From the NCBI GenBank assembly GCA_947492175.1, contig CANLMQ010000007.1, positions 1-64,000 of the forward strand: DNA of 64,000 bases, in the 5' to 3' direction. Every line of letters begins with the position of its first letter. Positions within the stretch are counted from its first letter, which is position 1. The position numbers were made by a program, and so were the translations under genes. Shown here in pieces: positions 9,653 through 18,029 of this stretch. Below the pieces are notes generated by a model. The model saw only the letters and a program-made list of their open reading frames with translations, did no database searches and was not told the DNA's origin. The DNA is from an uncultured Draconibacterium sp. GTDB taxonomy: Bacteria; Bacteroidota; Bacteroidia; Bacteroidales; Prolixibacteraceae.

Positions 9653-9782
9653 TCATTAATTATTAGCATCTGAAATCAAACATGTTTTATAATGAAAAGA
9701 GTAATAAATAAGCTGAAAAGGAATACAAAATAATTTGGATATGATGCTAAGTAATTATCCTGCGAATAATGCCTCTCATTTA

Positions 9783-9819
9783 AAAATGGCATCTCAGTTA
9801 TTGGGATGCCATTTTTTTT
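9783..9819 (+). terminator. Terminator, near copy of the one at 8146
   Basis: AAATGGCATC, a ten-base loop and GATGCCATTT followed by a T-run. The hairpin differs from 8146-8180 by one loop base (ATTG for AATG). It ends the rnk-like transcript and overlaps the stop codon of the convergent LRR gene. Confidence 0.8.
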
Positions 9820-10306
9820 AATCGTTCTTTGTGTATTTAAAATAAAACAGATTATCCATCATCTGTACCCAAGCCGGCAATTCATTTATTTTTGTATCTA
9901 TCACGTCAATTATTTTAAGATTTGAGGTCGTACTTATGGATGAAATATCAGCAAGTTCCTTATTCCCACTTAAATAAAGTTGTTCCAGATTTTCACAATT
10001 GTTTATTCCAAAGTCCAGTTCTTTAAATTTATTGTTCCGTAGAGAAAGTACTTTTAAGTTTTTAAGTTGACCAATCCAGGACGGCAGCTTTGTTAGTTTA
10101 TTATTGTCCAAAATCAAGGTCTCAATTTCCGGATCTAATGCGATTACGGGAATCTTTTCTAAATTCTGATAACTTAAATCCAATATTTTTTGCGAATGAT
10201 TTAATTCACCTCTTCCACTAAAAATCTTTATTGAATTTATTTCCTGTCCATGTGATACTATACAAATAAGTATGAATCCAATAGTTATTAAATGAGATTT
10301 TTTCAT
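9818..10306 (-). CDS. Secreted leucine-rich-repeat protein
   Basis: A 162-residue protein with a signal peptide (MKKSHLITIGFILICIVSHGQ) and four to five leucine-rich repeats: LDLSYQNLEKIP, LILDNNKLTKLP, LSLRNNKFKELD, LYLSGNKELADI and IDVIDTKINELP. The spacing of about 22-24 residues is that of bacterial LRR proteins, which bind proteins or glycans. No catalytic domain is attached, so it is probably a small periplasmic or surface binding protein. The stop codon overlaps the opposite terminator. Confidence 0.8.
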   Translation of the reverse strand: MKKSHLITIGFILICIVSHGQEINSIKIFSGRGELNHSQKILDLSYQNLEKIPVIALDPEIETLILDNNKLTKLPSWIGQLKNLKVLSLRNNKFKELDFGINNCENLEQLYLSGNKELADISSISTTSNLKIIDVIDTKINELPAWVQMMDNLFYFKYTKND

Positions 10307-10394
10307 CTGGTAATTTTTTTATTTTTGAATTTTATCCATCAGCTAACGAAGAAGTTATTCAGTAACTCTCTGCCAGCACCTTTCTTTTGAACAA

Positions 10395-10442
10395 AACCTA
10401 TTCCATTATTCAACAATTTTGTCACCAAATAAGCTGGTACTT
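10395..10442. repeat. Dispersed repeat, copy 1 (downstream of the permease gene)
   Basis: The stretch containing CAACAATTTTGTCACC and AAGCTGGTAC is similar base by base over about 45 bases to 12784-12829. The two copies flank the permease gene in the same orientation. Confidence 0.5.
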
Positions 10443-10469
10443 TTTTTGTTTTGCAGAAAACAATACGAA

Positions 10470-12614
10470 TTACAAATCCGCATCATCGGGAATATCTAAT
10501 TTTTCAATTTCATAGGTCATATACTCTTTGTATAATTTTGAAATGGATTTAATCTCTCCCAGTATGGTTAAAACATCATCAGCCATTAACATTGTAGAAC
10601 CATTTGGTGCAAAAGTCCTGTTATTTCTTTCAATTAAAGCAACCAAAACATCTTTGGAAAGCTGAATATCTTTTAACTGACGTCCAACCATTGCTGCTTG
10701 TGGAGTACCTTTTAGTAGTTTTATGCTCACAAAACGCTCATTTTGTAACAAGTATTCCTTAATTTCTCTGTGACTATCCATGTTTAGAAGTGCTTTTACA
10801 ATGTGCTTTCTTTCCAAAATATCGAGGAGCCTCGATAACATACGCAGCTGTTGTTTTGGATTTGTGTCGGAATTAATCAAAAATACGCAGATGTGTATTG
10901 GTGTTTTTAATTCGTGGTTATTAAATGGCAGCGTGCCATCAATAGCAGTTCTGGAAACAACTATTTGCATTGAGGGATGTAAAACATTTTTGAATTTAGC
11001 ATAAAAAACCAAAACGCCAGGTAAGGCTATTACTGATTCATCGGGTAAGGATTGGATAAATTTGTGAGTAATTTCTTCTTTACCAATATCTAATTCATTA
11101 TAAAAATAATCGGAAACTTTATTCAATATATCCTCAAATCCTGTAGGGACTTTTAATATTTTTATTTTCGATTTAATTACAGTTTCATCAAAAGGATCAC
11201 CTTCACGAAGACCTTTTTCTTTTAATATAGTCATTAATTCATTTTCCAATTCATCGTACTGATATTTCCCCAGTAGGGCAAACCAATGAAATATTGCCCC
11301 TTCTCGCTTTACTTTCCCACGGGAATGAAAATGATACCAGAGTAGGCCCATAACAACAACACCGGTTGTAAAAAGAACCGGCATCCAACCTAAATAAATA
11401 ATCAGTAAAAACGAAATAACTATTCCAATTACTTGCATATATGGATAAAGAGGAGATAAGTAACCCGGGTCGTATGATTCTATTTTGCTATTTCGAAAAA
11501 CAATTACAGAGAAATTGATGAATATGAAAATAAGTAACTGGAAGGTGCTGGCAAGTTTTACAATTCCTTCTTCTGATAATATCAGAATAAATAAGATAAT
11601 TAATACCGTTGTAAGTAATATGGCTACTACAGGAGTTCCTTTCCCTCCAATTTTCGATAAAACTGCAGGAAACAATTTGTCCCGGCCCATTGCAAAGGGA
11701 TATCGTGAGGCTGATAAAAGACCGGCATTACCTGTAGAAGCAAATGCGGCAAGAGCTGCTATTGACATTAACATTACGCCGGTATTGTCAGGTAACCATT
11801 TAAAAATTTGTTTTGCAGCAGCAGCAGCCGGAGCCATTTCATTTGCAAATTCTTTTGGTTCAATAACGGCAACCATAATAAAAACACCCAGACCATAAAT
11901 CAATCCTGTAACAATTAGAGACAATATCATTCCCAGTGGAATATTTCTTTCGGGATTTTTAATCTCTTCGGCAACACTTGCTATTTGTGTTAACCCCAGA
12001 TAAGAAACAAAAACAAAACCGACTGTAGTAACCAAACCTCCAACCCCATTTGAAAAGAATGGTGTAAACTGGGTAGCAATAGTCTCTTTCTTGATAGATT
12101 CGGTTGCGAATATTGCAAAAATGCCGTCAACAATAAAAGAGATCAAAATTGTTAAAAGGAATATTACAAATACTTTTTGGAATGCAGAAGTCTTTTTTGC
12201 CCCTACCAGATTTAAAGCCATAAAGAAAAGCGTTGCAACTATTGCAACTGTTTTTGTTGGAACTTCCCAAAAAATAGCCGCATATGCTCCGATTCCGATG
12301 ATGGCAAAAGCCGTTTTTAACATTAAAGCAAAATAAGTACCTAGTCCTCCAATTGTACCCATTACCGGCCCTAAACTTCTGTCAAGAAAGAAATATGCTC
12401 CTCCTGACCGTGGTAAAGCAGTTGATATTTCAGCAATGCTAAACATAGCCGGAAGTATTAATATTCCAGCAAGTAAATAGGCAAAGAAAACGGATGGTCC
12501 GGTGTAGTGAGAAGCAATGCCTGGTAGTAAAAAGAAACCGGAACTAAACATTGCCCCTGTGCTAATTGCAAAAACATCAAACAATCCTAAATCTTTTTTT
12601 AGTTTATTTCTCAT
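10470..12614 (-). CDS. APC-family permease with EIIA-like and RCK_C regulatory domains
   Basis: About 714 residues. Residues 1 to about 430 are a 12-helix amino acid-polyamine-cation permease: it starts with LGLFDVFAISTGAMFSSGFF, has the helix-1 unwound region and SRYPFAMGRDKLFP between helices 8 and 9. From about 470 to 620 a domain resembles PTS EIIA type 2, but its usual IPH active site reads LPG, so the phospho-accepting histidine is missing. Residues 625-700 (SIKLLKGTPQAAMVGRQL to LMADDVLTILGE) are an RCK_C/TrkA-C ligand-binding domain. This suggests amino-acid uptake gated by a cytosolic ligand sensor. ATG at 12614 is preferred to TTG at 12620. Confidence 0.85.
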   Translation of the reverse strand: MRNKLKKDLGLFDVFAISTGAMFSSGFFLLPGIASHYTGPSVFFAYLLAGILILPAMFSIAEISTALPRSGGAYFFLDRSLGPVMGTIGGLGTYFALMLKTAFAIIGIGAYAAIFWEVPTKTVAIVATLFFMALNLVGAKKTSAFQKVFVIFLLTILISFIVDGIFAIFATESIKKETIATQFTPFFSNGVGGLVTTVGFVFVSYLGLTQIASVAEEIKNPERNIPLGMILSLIVTGLIYGLGVFIMVAVIEPKEFANEMAPAAAAAKQIFKWLPDNTGVMLMSIAALAAFASTGNAGLLSASRYPFAMGRDKLFPAVLSKIGGKGTPVVAILLTTVLIILFILILSEEGIVKLASTFQLLIFIFINFSVIVFRNSKIESYDPGYLSPLYPYMQVIGIVISFLLIIYLGWMPVLFTTGVVVMGLLWYHFHSRGKVKREGAIFHWFALLGKYQYDELENELMTILKEKGLREGDPFDETVIKSKIKILKVPTGFEDILNKVSDYFYNELDIGKEEITHKFIQSLPDESVIALPGVLVFYAKFKNVLHPSMQIVVSRTAIDGTLPFNNHELKTPIHICVFLINSDTNPKQQLRMLSRLLDILERKHIVKALLNMDSHREIKEYLLQNERFVSIKLLKGTPQAAMVGRQLKDIQLSKDVLVALIERNNRTFAPNGSTMLMADDVLTILGEIKSISKLYKEYMTYEIEKLDIPDDADL

Positions 12615-12950
12615 GCTCAAACATTTTAACCTTTTTCTTCAATAATTAATCCGATTATAAGATATGAAATATTCGAATATCCGAATCACATAGAACATGG
12701 AATTAAATTGTTGCAAATTCATAATTATAATTTTATCGGGTAAACACTTCTTTTCATTCATTCCCTAATTATTGCAAACTCAACACCTATCCAATCTTAA
12801 ACAATTTTATCACCCGGTAAGCCGGCACTACTTTTTGTAGTGTAAAAAAAACTCAAGAAATAATATTACTTCAACCCTTTCTATTTATCATATAAATACT
12901 AAATTTAGTCCCTTTCAACTTTTATTAAACAAACATTTTAAAGTATAACT
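12615..12950. promoter_or_regulatory. Divergent intergenic region with palindromes
   Basis: It separates the permease from the lipoprotein gene. A perfect 12-base palindrome ATATTCGAATAT lies at 12669-12680, about 55 bases before the permease start, and could be an operator. The repeat copy with CCGGTAAGCCGG and the hairpin CACTAC-TTTTT-GTAGTG (12826-12842) lies in the other half. No gene is seen. Confidence 0.4.
12784..12829. repeat. Dispersed repeat, copy 2 (upstream of the permease gene)
   Basis: It contains AACAATTTTATCACCCGG and AAGCCGGCAC and matches 10395-10442 over about 45 bases. The internal CCGG-TAAG-CCGG can fold. Probably a REP-like dispersed element. Confidence 0.5.
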
Positions 12951-13685
12951 ATGAGGAAATTTTTTAAGGCAAAGGTTTATATGCTGTTGTTGGCAACCTT
13001 ATTGGGATTTGTTGCTTGTGACCAAGAGGAGGATCTGGATGTAAACATGCCTTTATATGGACATTGGACAAGGGAAATTGAGGGTGACGAGCCCTATACA
13101 GCGCGCTTGGTAATTAACGAAAACCAGTCTCTTTTATGGGTAGTTCCACAGGTAGAAGGGCATCAGTCTTCCGGGGCTTATTTCGAACTTAGCGGCGATG
13201 AATTAAGTTTTACCAGCGATTCAGAATGTGGTGATAAAAAAGGAGTATATCACTTCGAAATTACAGGAGACGAACTGGTGCTTACTAAAATGGAAGACGA
13301 AAGTGAAGCCAGGGCTTCTTCATTCGAAGGGAAATGGAAATGGATTGATTACAACAAGGTTCAGCTCTCTCAAATTGAAATGATGGTTAATTATCCATGG
13401 GCTGTGGAAAAATCGATAATCGACGGGCAAGAATATTCGGTTGATGAAACCATACTAAAATGGATTGATGTAAAACCGGATTTTAGCTGCAAAACAAACA
13501 TGGGCGATGTCGTAAAAATGAGTACCATTGGTGAAGATGAGTTTCTTCTGGATTTTCAAAACGAACTTATTTACGATTATACGATGAAAATATTATCGAT
13601 CGATACGGATCATATAAAAGCCAAATTTTCTATTGAAAATGTTCAGATGAATATGATTATTGAATTTAAGTCGCTAAAAGACTGA
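12951..13685 (+). CDS. Hypothetical lipoprotein
   Basis: A 244-residue protein with a lipoprotein signal (LGFVAC, Cys23), followed by an acidic stretch (DQEEDLDV). The remainder is rich in beta-strand, with alternating patterns such as YTARLVINENQSLLWVVPQVEG and SGDELSFTSDSE. That looks like a lipocalin-like or META-type beta-barrel of the kind common in Bacteroidota lipoproteins, but I recognise no named family. It is a single gene followed by a terminator shared with the convergent PAP2 gene. Confidence 0.75.
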   Translation: MRKFFKAKVYMLLLATLLGFVACDQEEDLDVNMPLYGHWTREIEGDEPYTARLVINENQSLLWVVPQVEGHQSSGAYFELSGDELSFTSDSECGDKKGVYHFEITGDELVLTKMEDESEARASSFEGKWKWIDYNKVQLSQIEMMVNYPWAVEKSIIDGQEYSVDETILKWIDVKPDFSCKTNMGDVVKMSTIGEDEFLLDFQNELIYDYTMKILSIDTDHIKAKFSIENVQMNMIIEFKSLKD

Positions 13686-13706
13686 TTCTATTTCAACCAA
13701 ATAAAG

Positions 13707-13750
13707 AAGTGGGAATGTACTTGAATGCAAAGTATTTCCCACTTTTTTTT
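13707..13750. terminator. Bidirectional terminator
   Basis: AAGTGGGAA pairs perfectly with TTCCCACTT across a 20-base loop, followed by a T-run on the plus strand. It lies between the ends of the convergent lipoprotein and PAP2 genes. Confidence 0.75.
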
Positions 13751-13754
13751 GCCT

Positions 13755-14510
13755 TCAAAACGACATTGATAAACTTACCCCCAATTCTTTTCCATTGTAA
13801 AAAGGCACTACCATGGCAGTTGTTTCTTTCTTATTCCTGAATATTTTTTCTTTCATCCAGGGGTGAATCCAATAGGCTATTTTTGTGCTTAAGATTCCTA
13901 TTCCGGCGCCTGTAACAACGTCAGTAAACCAATGTCTGTCGTTATACATTCTAAAAAAACCGGTTCCGGTGGCAACTACATATCCGGCAACTCCATACCA
14001 CACAGAAATATCTTTGTATTCCTGATACAGAAATTCAGCTCCCATAAAAGCTGTAGCTGTATGTCCCGAGGGGAAAGAGGTTTTTCCAGAGCCATCAGGT
14101 CGCTCAATAGCTGCTATATTTTTTATTCCTGATACAGTCGATCCCATAATTAAATAGGCAGTTCCTAAAATTATGGTTCTGTCTTTAAAACTATTTTTAC
14201 CTTTTATACCTAATGCATTTAGGCCGTAAACAGTTAAAAACGGTGCATACTGCGAAAAATCATCAGCAGTAAGTTTTTCATCAACGTACTCGTTAAGTTC
14301 TTCTTTTATTTCTGAATTAAACAATTTCAGTCCATCGCTTTCAATTCCAACAACTCCGTAACCAATTAAAATAGTCGGTATAATTAATGCTTTATAATCA
14401 ACCGTTAAATTATTATTTGCTTGTTGTAAAGAATCTTTTTGAATGTTCTGCCCACTTAAATAGTTTGCTAGAACCAAACAAGTAATAAGAAATAAAAATT
14501 TGCGCTTCAT
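13755..14510 (-). CDS. PAP2-superfamily phosphatase
   Basis: About 251 residues from the ATG at 14510. I chose this start because MKRKFLFLITCLVLANYLSG is a good signal peptide, while the extra 15 residues upstream would spoil it. The three phosphatase motifs are present: KNIAAIERPDGSGK (motif 1), FPSGHTA (motif 2, with the acid histidine) and RMYNDRHWFTDVVTG (motif 3, with the nucleophile histidine). The family removes phosphate from lipids such as phosphatidic acid or undecaprenyl pyrophosphate on the periplasmic side. Substrate is not determined here. Confidence 0.88.
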   Translation of the reverse strand: MKRKFLFLITCLVLANYLSGQNIQKDSLQQANNNLTVDYKALIIPTILIGYGVVGIESDGLKLFNSEIKEELNEYVDEKLTADDFSQYAPFLTVYGLNALGIKGKNSFKDRTIILGTAYLIMGSTVSGIKNIAAIERPDGSGKTSFPSGHTATAFMGAEFLYQEYKDISVWYGVAGYVVATGTGFFRMYNDRHWFTDVVTGAGIGILSTKIAYWIHPWMKEKIFRNKKETTAMVVPFYNGKELGVSLSMSF

Positions 14511-14622
14511 TAGCTTAAATTGTAGATATTCTTCCGGAAATTTTTTAACCTGCAATCAAATTAAACATATTCTTTTGCGATATGGTTCACCGGAGTAGTT
14601 GTAGGTCTGACAACTCCAACTA

Positions 14623-14799
14623 TCAAATGTTTTTAAAATCTTCAATTTGTGCCTCAAATTTTTCTGAATCTTTCAGAGAACAATTATTTCCATCAGGGTC
14701 TTTAAACCTGGCGACTGTACCCCATTCATACTCTTCAATGTCAACTTCCACTCCTAAAGCCATCAACTCTTCGCAATGTGTTTTTATATCGGAGACATT
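14623..14799 (-). pseudogene. C-terminal remnant of a VOC/glyoxalase protein
   Basis: The minus strand reads NVSDIKTHCEELMALGVEVD, then the typical VOC end EWGTVARFKDPDGNNCSL and a stop at 14623. There is no start codon, and an in-frame stop lies 6 bases or so upstream. VOC proteins are usually 110-140 residues; only about 58 remain. The N-terminal half has been lost exactly where the palindromic spacer at 14800 begins, so the gene was probably cut by a cassette-like insertion. Confidence 0.7.
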
Positions 14800-14944
14800 A
14801 AGTAACTACCACCAAACCCAAAACCCAGACATCGAAAAACCCATAATATACGTCCCCGTTTCAATGCCGGTTTGCGTCAACACACGGTTCAGGCCTGGTC
14901 GTACCGACCACCCGAACACTTAATTGTTATGGGCTGGGTTTTAA
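14800..14944. repeat. Palindromic attC-like spacer A
   Basis: On the minus strand, downstream of the SIR2 gene, it begins GCCCATAACAATTAAG and ends near TATTATGGG, so CCCATAA and TTATGGG can pair. Inside is GGTCG-GTA-CGACC. It has the look of a cassette recombination site, but the exact integron core GTTRRRY is not matched. Confidence 0.45.
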
Positions 14945-16828
14945 TTACCATTTTTCTTTTTTGTATGAAACTATCATTTTTTTGCTCTGACTTTTTATTC
15001 TTACGATGTTAGATTTTCTGTCAACTATCTCTTTTAGATTAATTACCATTGATTCAGGAAACTCAGTCTTTTTGTACCCAAGATTTATTTCATGTCCATG
15101 CAGTTCTACTATTTCCTCATTTGGTTCAAATGCAGCTATAGGCTGTTTTTCTTTGTTAATTGCTGAAAGTTGTTCAATGGTTTCTTCAGGATAATTCTCT
15201 ATTAACTCCATTGTCAATTCTTGGTCATATTTATACTCTACAGATTGTCCGTCAATAGCAGCAATAATATCCAATACAATATTTTGGGTGGTTTTATTTA
15301 TAGAACTAATACTGATATCTGCGAACCTAATATTGAAATGCTTTTCAATTCTTTGCAGATTCTTAAAATAAGTAAGAAAGTATTCGGACTCTGACAACAT
15401 TGAATTGGAAGGTGTCAATGCAGCTTTAATTTTTCGCCCTGATTTCTCATAAACACAGAATGGCGTGCCTTTAGATAATTTATTTAGAAATAAAAATAGT
15501 TCAATTTCTTCCTTAACATTTTTACAAATCTCGCTATGCCTATAGGTAAAATTGAAGTCTGTTTTGGGATATTCAATCAAATTAAAGTTTGCTTTTAAAT
15601 CTGAGCTGTGCAACTTGAGTTGTACTTCTGCATTACCATGTGAACCATAAATTTTGGTAGGAATATTTGTTAACTCAAAATGGTCGTCAAAACGGACATC
15701 AATAGTAGTAGTAAGTCTAGGAATACTTTTAAATTCTATTTTACTAATACTTTTCAAATTAGGAAATTTGACCCCGCCATATCGAAAATCTGCGTCAATA
15801 AGCCTTTCTTCTGGGATTTCAAAATTTCCGACTTTTTTACCCATAACAAAGTCACTAAATTCCTTATTAAATTCGGGGTCATTTTTGAAGGTCAAATTCA
15901 TTTTTCCCTCAATAGACTCTTTTGTTCCACGAAGAGAATGAACTTTATACCTTTCGCTATAAGCTTTTAAATCTGGAAGTAAGTCGATGTTTGAAAGGAA
16001 ATTTCGAAAGGTATCAGCAGATGTTTTTCCTTGCTCAATATCTTCAATTATATTCTCTTTGAGATTTATAATTAATTCCTGAATTAAGTCTTCAGCAGTT
16101 GAATCAATATAATGAATGCCTTTTCGGGATAAATTATTGATTTTGTGCTTAGCTAGGTTTGGTGCAACAAGAAAACATTCTTTCCTATCTGCACCCAATT
16201 CATCTGTTATCTTATCGAATATTACTGAAACATTGGGGTCATCTAAGTTATAACCAAGAAATAAAATACAGTTTGTTGAAAGCCTTTCTTTTATTACTGT
16301 CCAGTATACTCCATTCTCACTGTCAAGTTTGAAAAAGTTTTGATAGTCTGAATCTGTAATAATAATGCTGCCCGGTTCTTTTAAATCACCATGTACTTTA
16401 AAAATGTGTGTTTTTCCATTTTCCAAATAAGGAATTTGTTTTGCTGAATAAGCAACTTGTCCATTTTGAGATAAAGCATCCTCAATAAGCGTATCGTAGT
16501 TTGTTGTTATTATTGTTTTGAAGTGAGGAATAATTGCTAAATTTTCATGACATCCCGTTGACTTTGGTTTTTTATTGAGAAAAGTTTGATTTAGGATGCG
16601 TATTAGAGAATTTCTATTATTATTTTTTAATCGGAAGTATTCTTCTGCAAGAGCAGGAAGTTGCAAGCTTTTATTTATGTTTTCTCTTTCAGGTTTAGTC
16701 AAGTCATCTAATAAAATCTCTTTTAATTCATTACCAGACGGAAAACCAGCATAAATAGATAGTCCAGCACCTGCCCAGATTACAACTTCTTCTTTTCTTA
16801 TTAATTTAAATAGACTTTCCTTATACAT
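14945..16828 (-). CDS. SIR2-domain protein, candidate anti-phage NADase
   Basis: A 627-residue cytoplasmic protein. Residues 13-210 form a SIR2-like Rossmann domain with GAGLS (20-24), TTNYD (108-112), FKVHGD (144-148, with the catalytic-type His146) and LGYNLDDPNV (191-200). The rest, about 230-627, is not recognised and may be a sensor or oligomerisation region. In known defence systems (Thoeris ThsA, DSR1/2, AVAST-type SIR2) such domains degrade NAD+ after phage sensing; that function here is inference. It stands alone between two palindromic spacers, with no partner gene, in an accessory island. Its leader is shared with the next cassette upstream. Confidence 0.8.
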   Translation of the reverse strand: MYKESLFKLIRKEEVVIWAGAGLSIYAGFPSGNELKEILLDDLTKPERENINKSLQLPALAEEYFRLKNNNRNSLIRILNQTFLNKKPKSTGCHENLAIIPHFKTIITTNYDTLIEDALSQNGQVAYSAKQIPYLENGKTHIFKVHGDLKEPGSIIITDSDYQNFFKLDSENGVYWTVIKERLSTNCILFLGYNLDDPNVSVIFDKITDELGADRKECFLVAPNLAKHKINNLSRKGIHYIDSTAEDLIQELIINLKENIIEDIEQGKTSADTFRNFLSNIDLLPDLKAYSERYKVHSLRGTKESIEGKMNLTFKNDPEFNKEFSDFVMGKKVGNFEIPEERLIDADFRYGGVKFPNLKSISKIEFKSIPRLTTTIDVRFDDHFELTNIPTKIYGSHGNAEVQLKLHSSDLKANFNLIEYPKTDFNFTYRHSEICKNVKEEIELFLFLNKLSKGTPFCVYEKSGRKIKAALTPSNSMLSESEYFLTYFKNLQRIEKHFNIRFADISISSINKTTQNIVLDIIAAIDGQSVEYKYDQELTMELIENYPEETIEQLSAINKEKQPIAAFEPNEEIVELHGHEINLGYKKTEFPESMVINLKEIVDRKSNIVRIKSQSKKMIVSYKKEKW

Positions 16829-17050
16829 GATTTATTGTTAGTTTATCGGTCTTTTTCAACCTTGCCCATAACGGTTTGGCTATGTGGAGTGCGGGACTTT
16901 GAAACGCTTCACTGTCAAGCTGCCACTGAGCCAATTCGTTTATTTATATTTTTGTTTTTATAGCCAAATCGTCAAAGACGAATTGGCGGTGTTGCAACGA
17001 AGAACTGAGGTTGAATTACCCACTGAACCCCGCATTACATATAGCTTTTG
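16829..17050. repeat. Palindromic attC-like spacer B
   Basis: On the minus strand it runs from GGCTAACAAAAGCTATATG after the GNAT-like stop to CCACATAGCCAAACCGTTATG before the SIR2 start. The two ends pair over about 18 bases with 14 matches, and GCCAATTCGT/ACGAATTGGC form a perfect inner 10-bp inverted repeat. TTGAAAAAGACCGA just before the SIR2 start recurs before the GNAT-like gene. Confidence 0.6.
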
Positions 17051-17743
17051 TTAGCCTTTCGTTTTTTTATTTTCCCATTCAAGGTCTTCAATTTTCCAAG
17101 TATATTTTCTTACGTCGTCAGCAACCTCTTTTAATTCCTTGTCGTCATTAACTGTCATTAAAAGTTCGTCACTGATTTTATAAAGAGTCTTATATGCATA
17201 AAATGCTCTTTTTCTAAGTACTTCGAATCTTTCAGAAGCAATCTCTGAATTTATTTCTTTAAGATTTTCGTTTTCCCAATTAAAGTCAGATTCCTTTAAT
17301 TCAAATTCTGTCTCGTCTTCGTTTATTGCCTTAAATCCAAGTTTGAGAGCTACGCTTTTTGAGTTTAAATAATTCTTCTCTCCAATTGAGTTCTTTTCAA
17401 TTGTTATCCTTTGACTTTCTCTCTCGTCATAAAATAGATACGGTAGAATCGACTCTTTCAATGAAGTTGTCAGATAACCATTTTTCCTACTTTTAGGGAC
17501 AATATACCAGTGTAAATCTCGATACATATCAAGTACTGCACCGATATATTTATTTTCTTCGTCTTTAATGAAAAAGAATCTGTATGAACCAAAATTTCCG
17601 ATAATGCTATCAGTCATTTTTGGTTGTTCAGTCCACACCTTTGCTACATCAACATTTTCGCTTATTTGTCGAGTAAAAATTGATTCGTTTGACTTTCCAT
17701 TATTCAATCGGTCAATATATTTTCTAATTTCTCTTTCGGTCAT
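17051..17743 (-). CDS. GNAT-like acetyltransferase fold protein
   Basis: A 230-residue protein. Residues about 45-155 follow a GNAT pattern: GNFGSYRFFFIKDEENKYIG, then a strand (DLHWYIVPKSRKNGYLTTSL) where the acetyl-CoA loop would be, and NYLNSKSVALKLGFKAIN as the usual C-terminal N-S-A-L-GF motif. The pyrophosphate loop is weak (KNGYLT for Q/RxxGxG/A), so activity is uncertain. The C-terminal 70 residues are helical and charged. It lies upstream of the SIR2 gene on the same strand with the same leader, which suggests a second cassette rather than an operon. Confidence 0.55.
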   Translation of the reverse strand: MTEREIRKYIDRLNNGKSNESIFTRQISENVDVAKVWTEQPKMTDSIIGNFGSYRFFFIKDEENKYIGAVLDMYRDLHWYIVPKSRKNGYLTTSLKESILPYLFYDERESQRITIEKNSIGEKNYLNSKSVALKLGFKAINEDETEFELKESDFNWENENLKEINSEIASERFEVLRKRAFYAYKTLYKISDELLMTVNDDKELKEVADDVRKYTWKIEDLEWENKKTKG

Positions 17744-18029
17744 TATGATATGTTGTTTCGGTCTTTTTCAAAATGAAGGCTAACGTATGTGGAACCCAAA
17801 ACATTGGGTTATATCTCTATTGGTTATTGTTTTATACCCCTGATATGGGAGTATAAATGTAGTTTTTTTATTCAAGTAGTTCAGCCTGAGATTTTTTAAG
17901 TTATCGTGTTCGTCCTTTATTTCAGGGTGCGTATTCAACGGTTTATGGTTTTTGTCTTAAAAATAAGCATAATATGTTAATTGCATAATAAAGTGGCTTG
18001 TATTTTAACTTGATCGCGTTTAACAAAAT
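17744..18029. other. Cassette leader and unassigned spacer
   Basis: Directly before the GNAT-like gene the minus strand has CCACATACGTTAGCC and then TTGAAAAAGACCGA, the same order as before the SIR2 gene. The remaining 200 bases up to the repeat array show no gene or clear structure. Confidence 0.5.

Noticed and set aside
14582..14923. 113-residue plus-strand frame
   Set aside because: The opposite strand encodes a recognisable VOC C-terminus over half of it, and the rest is a palindromic spacer.
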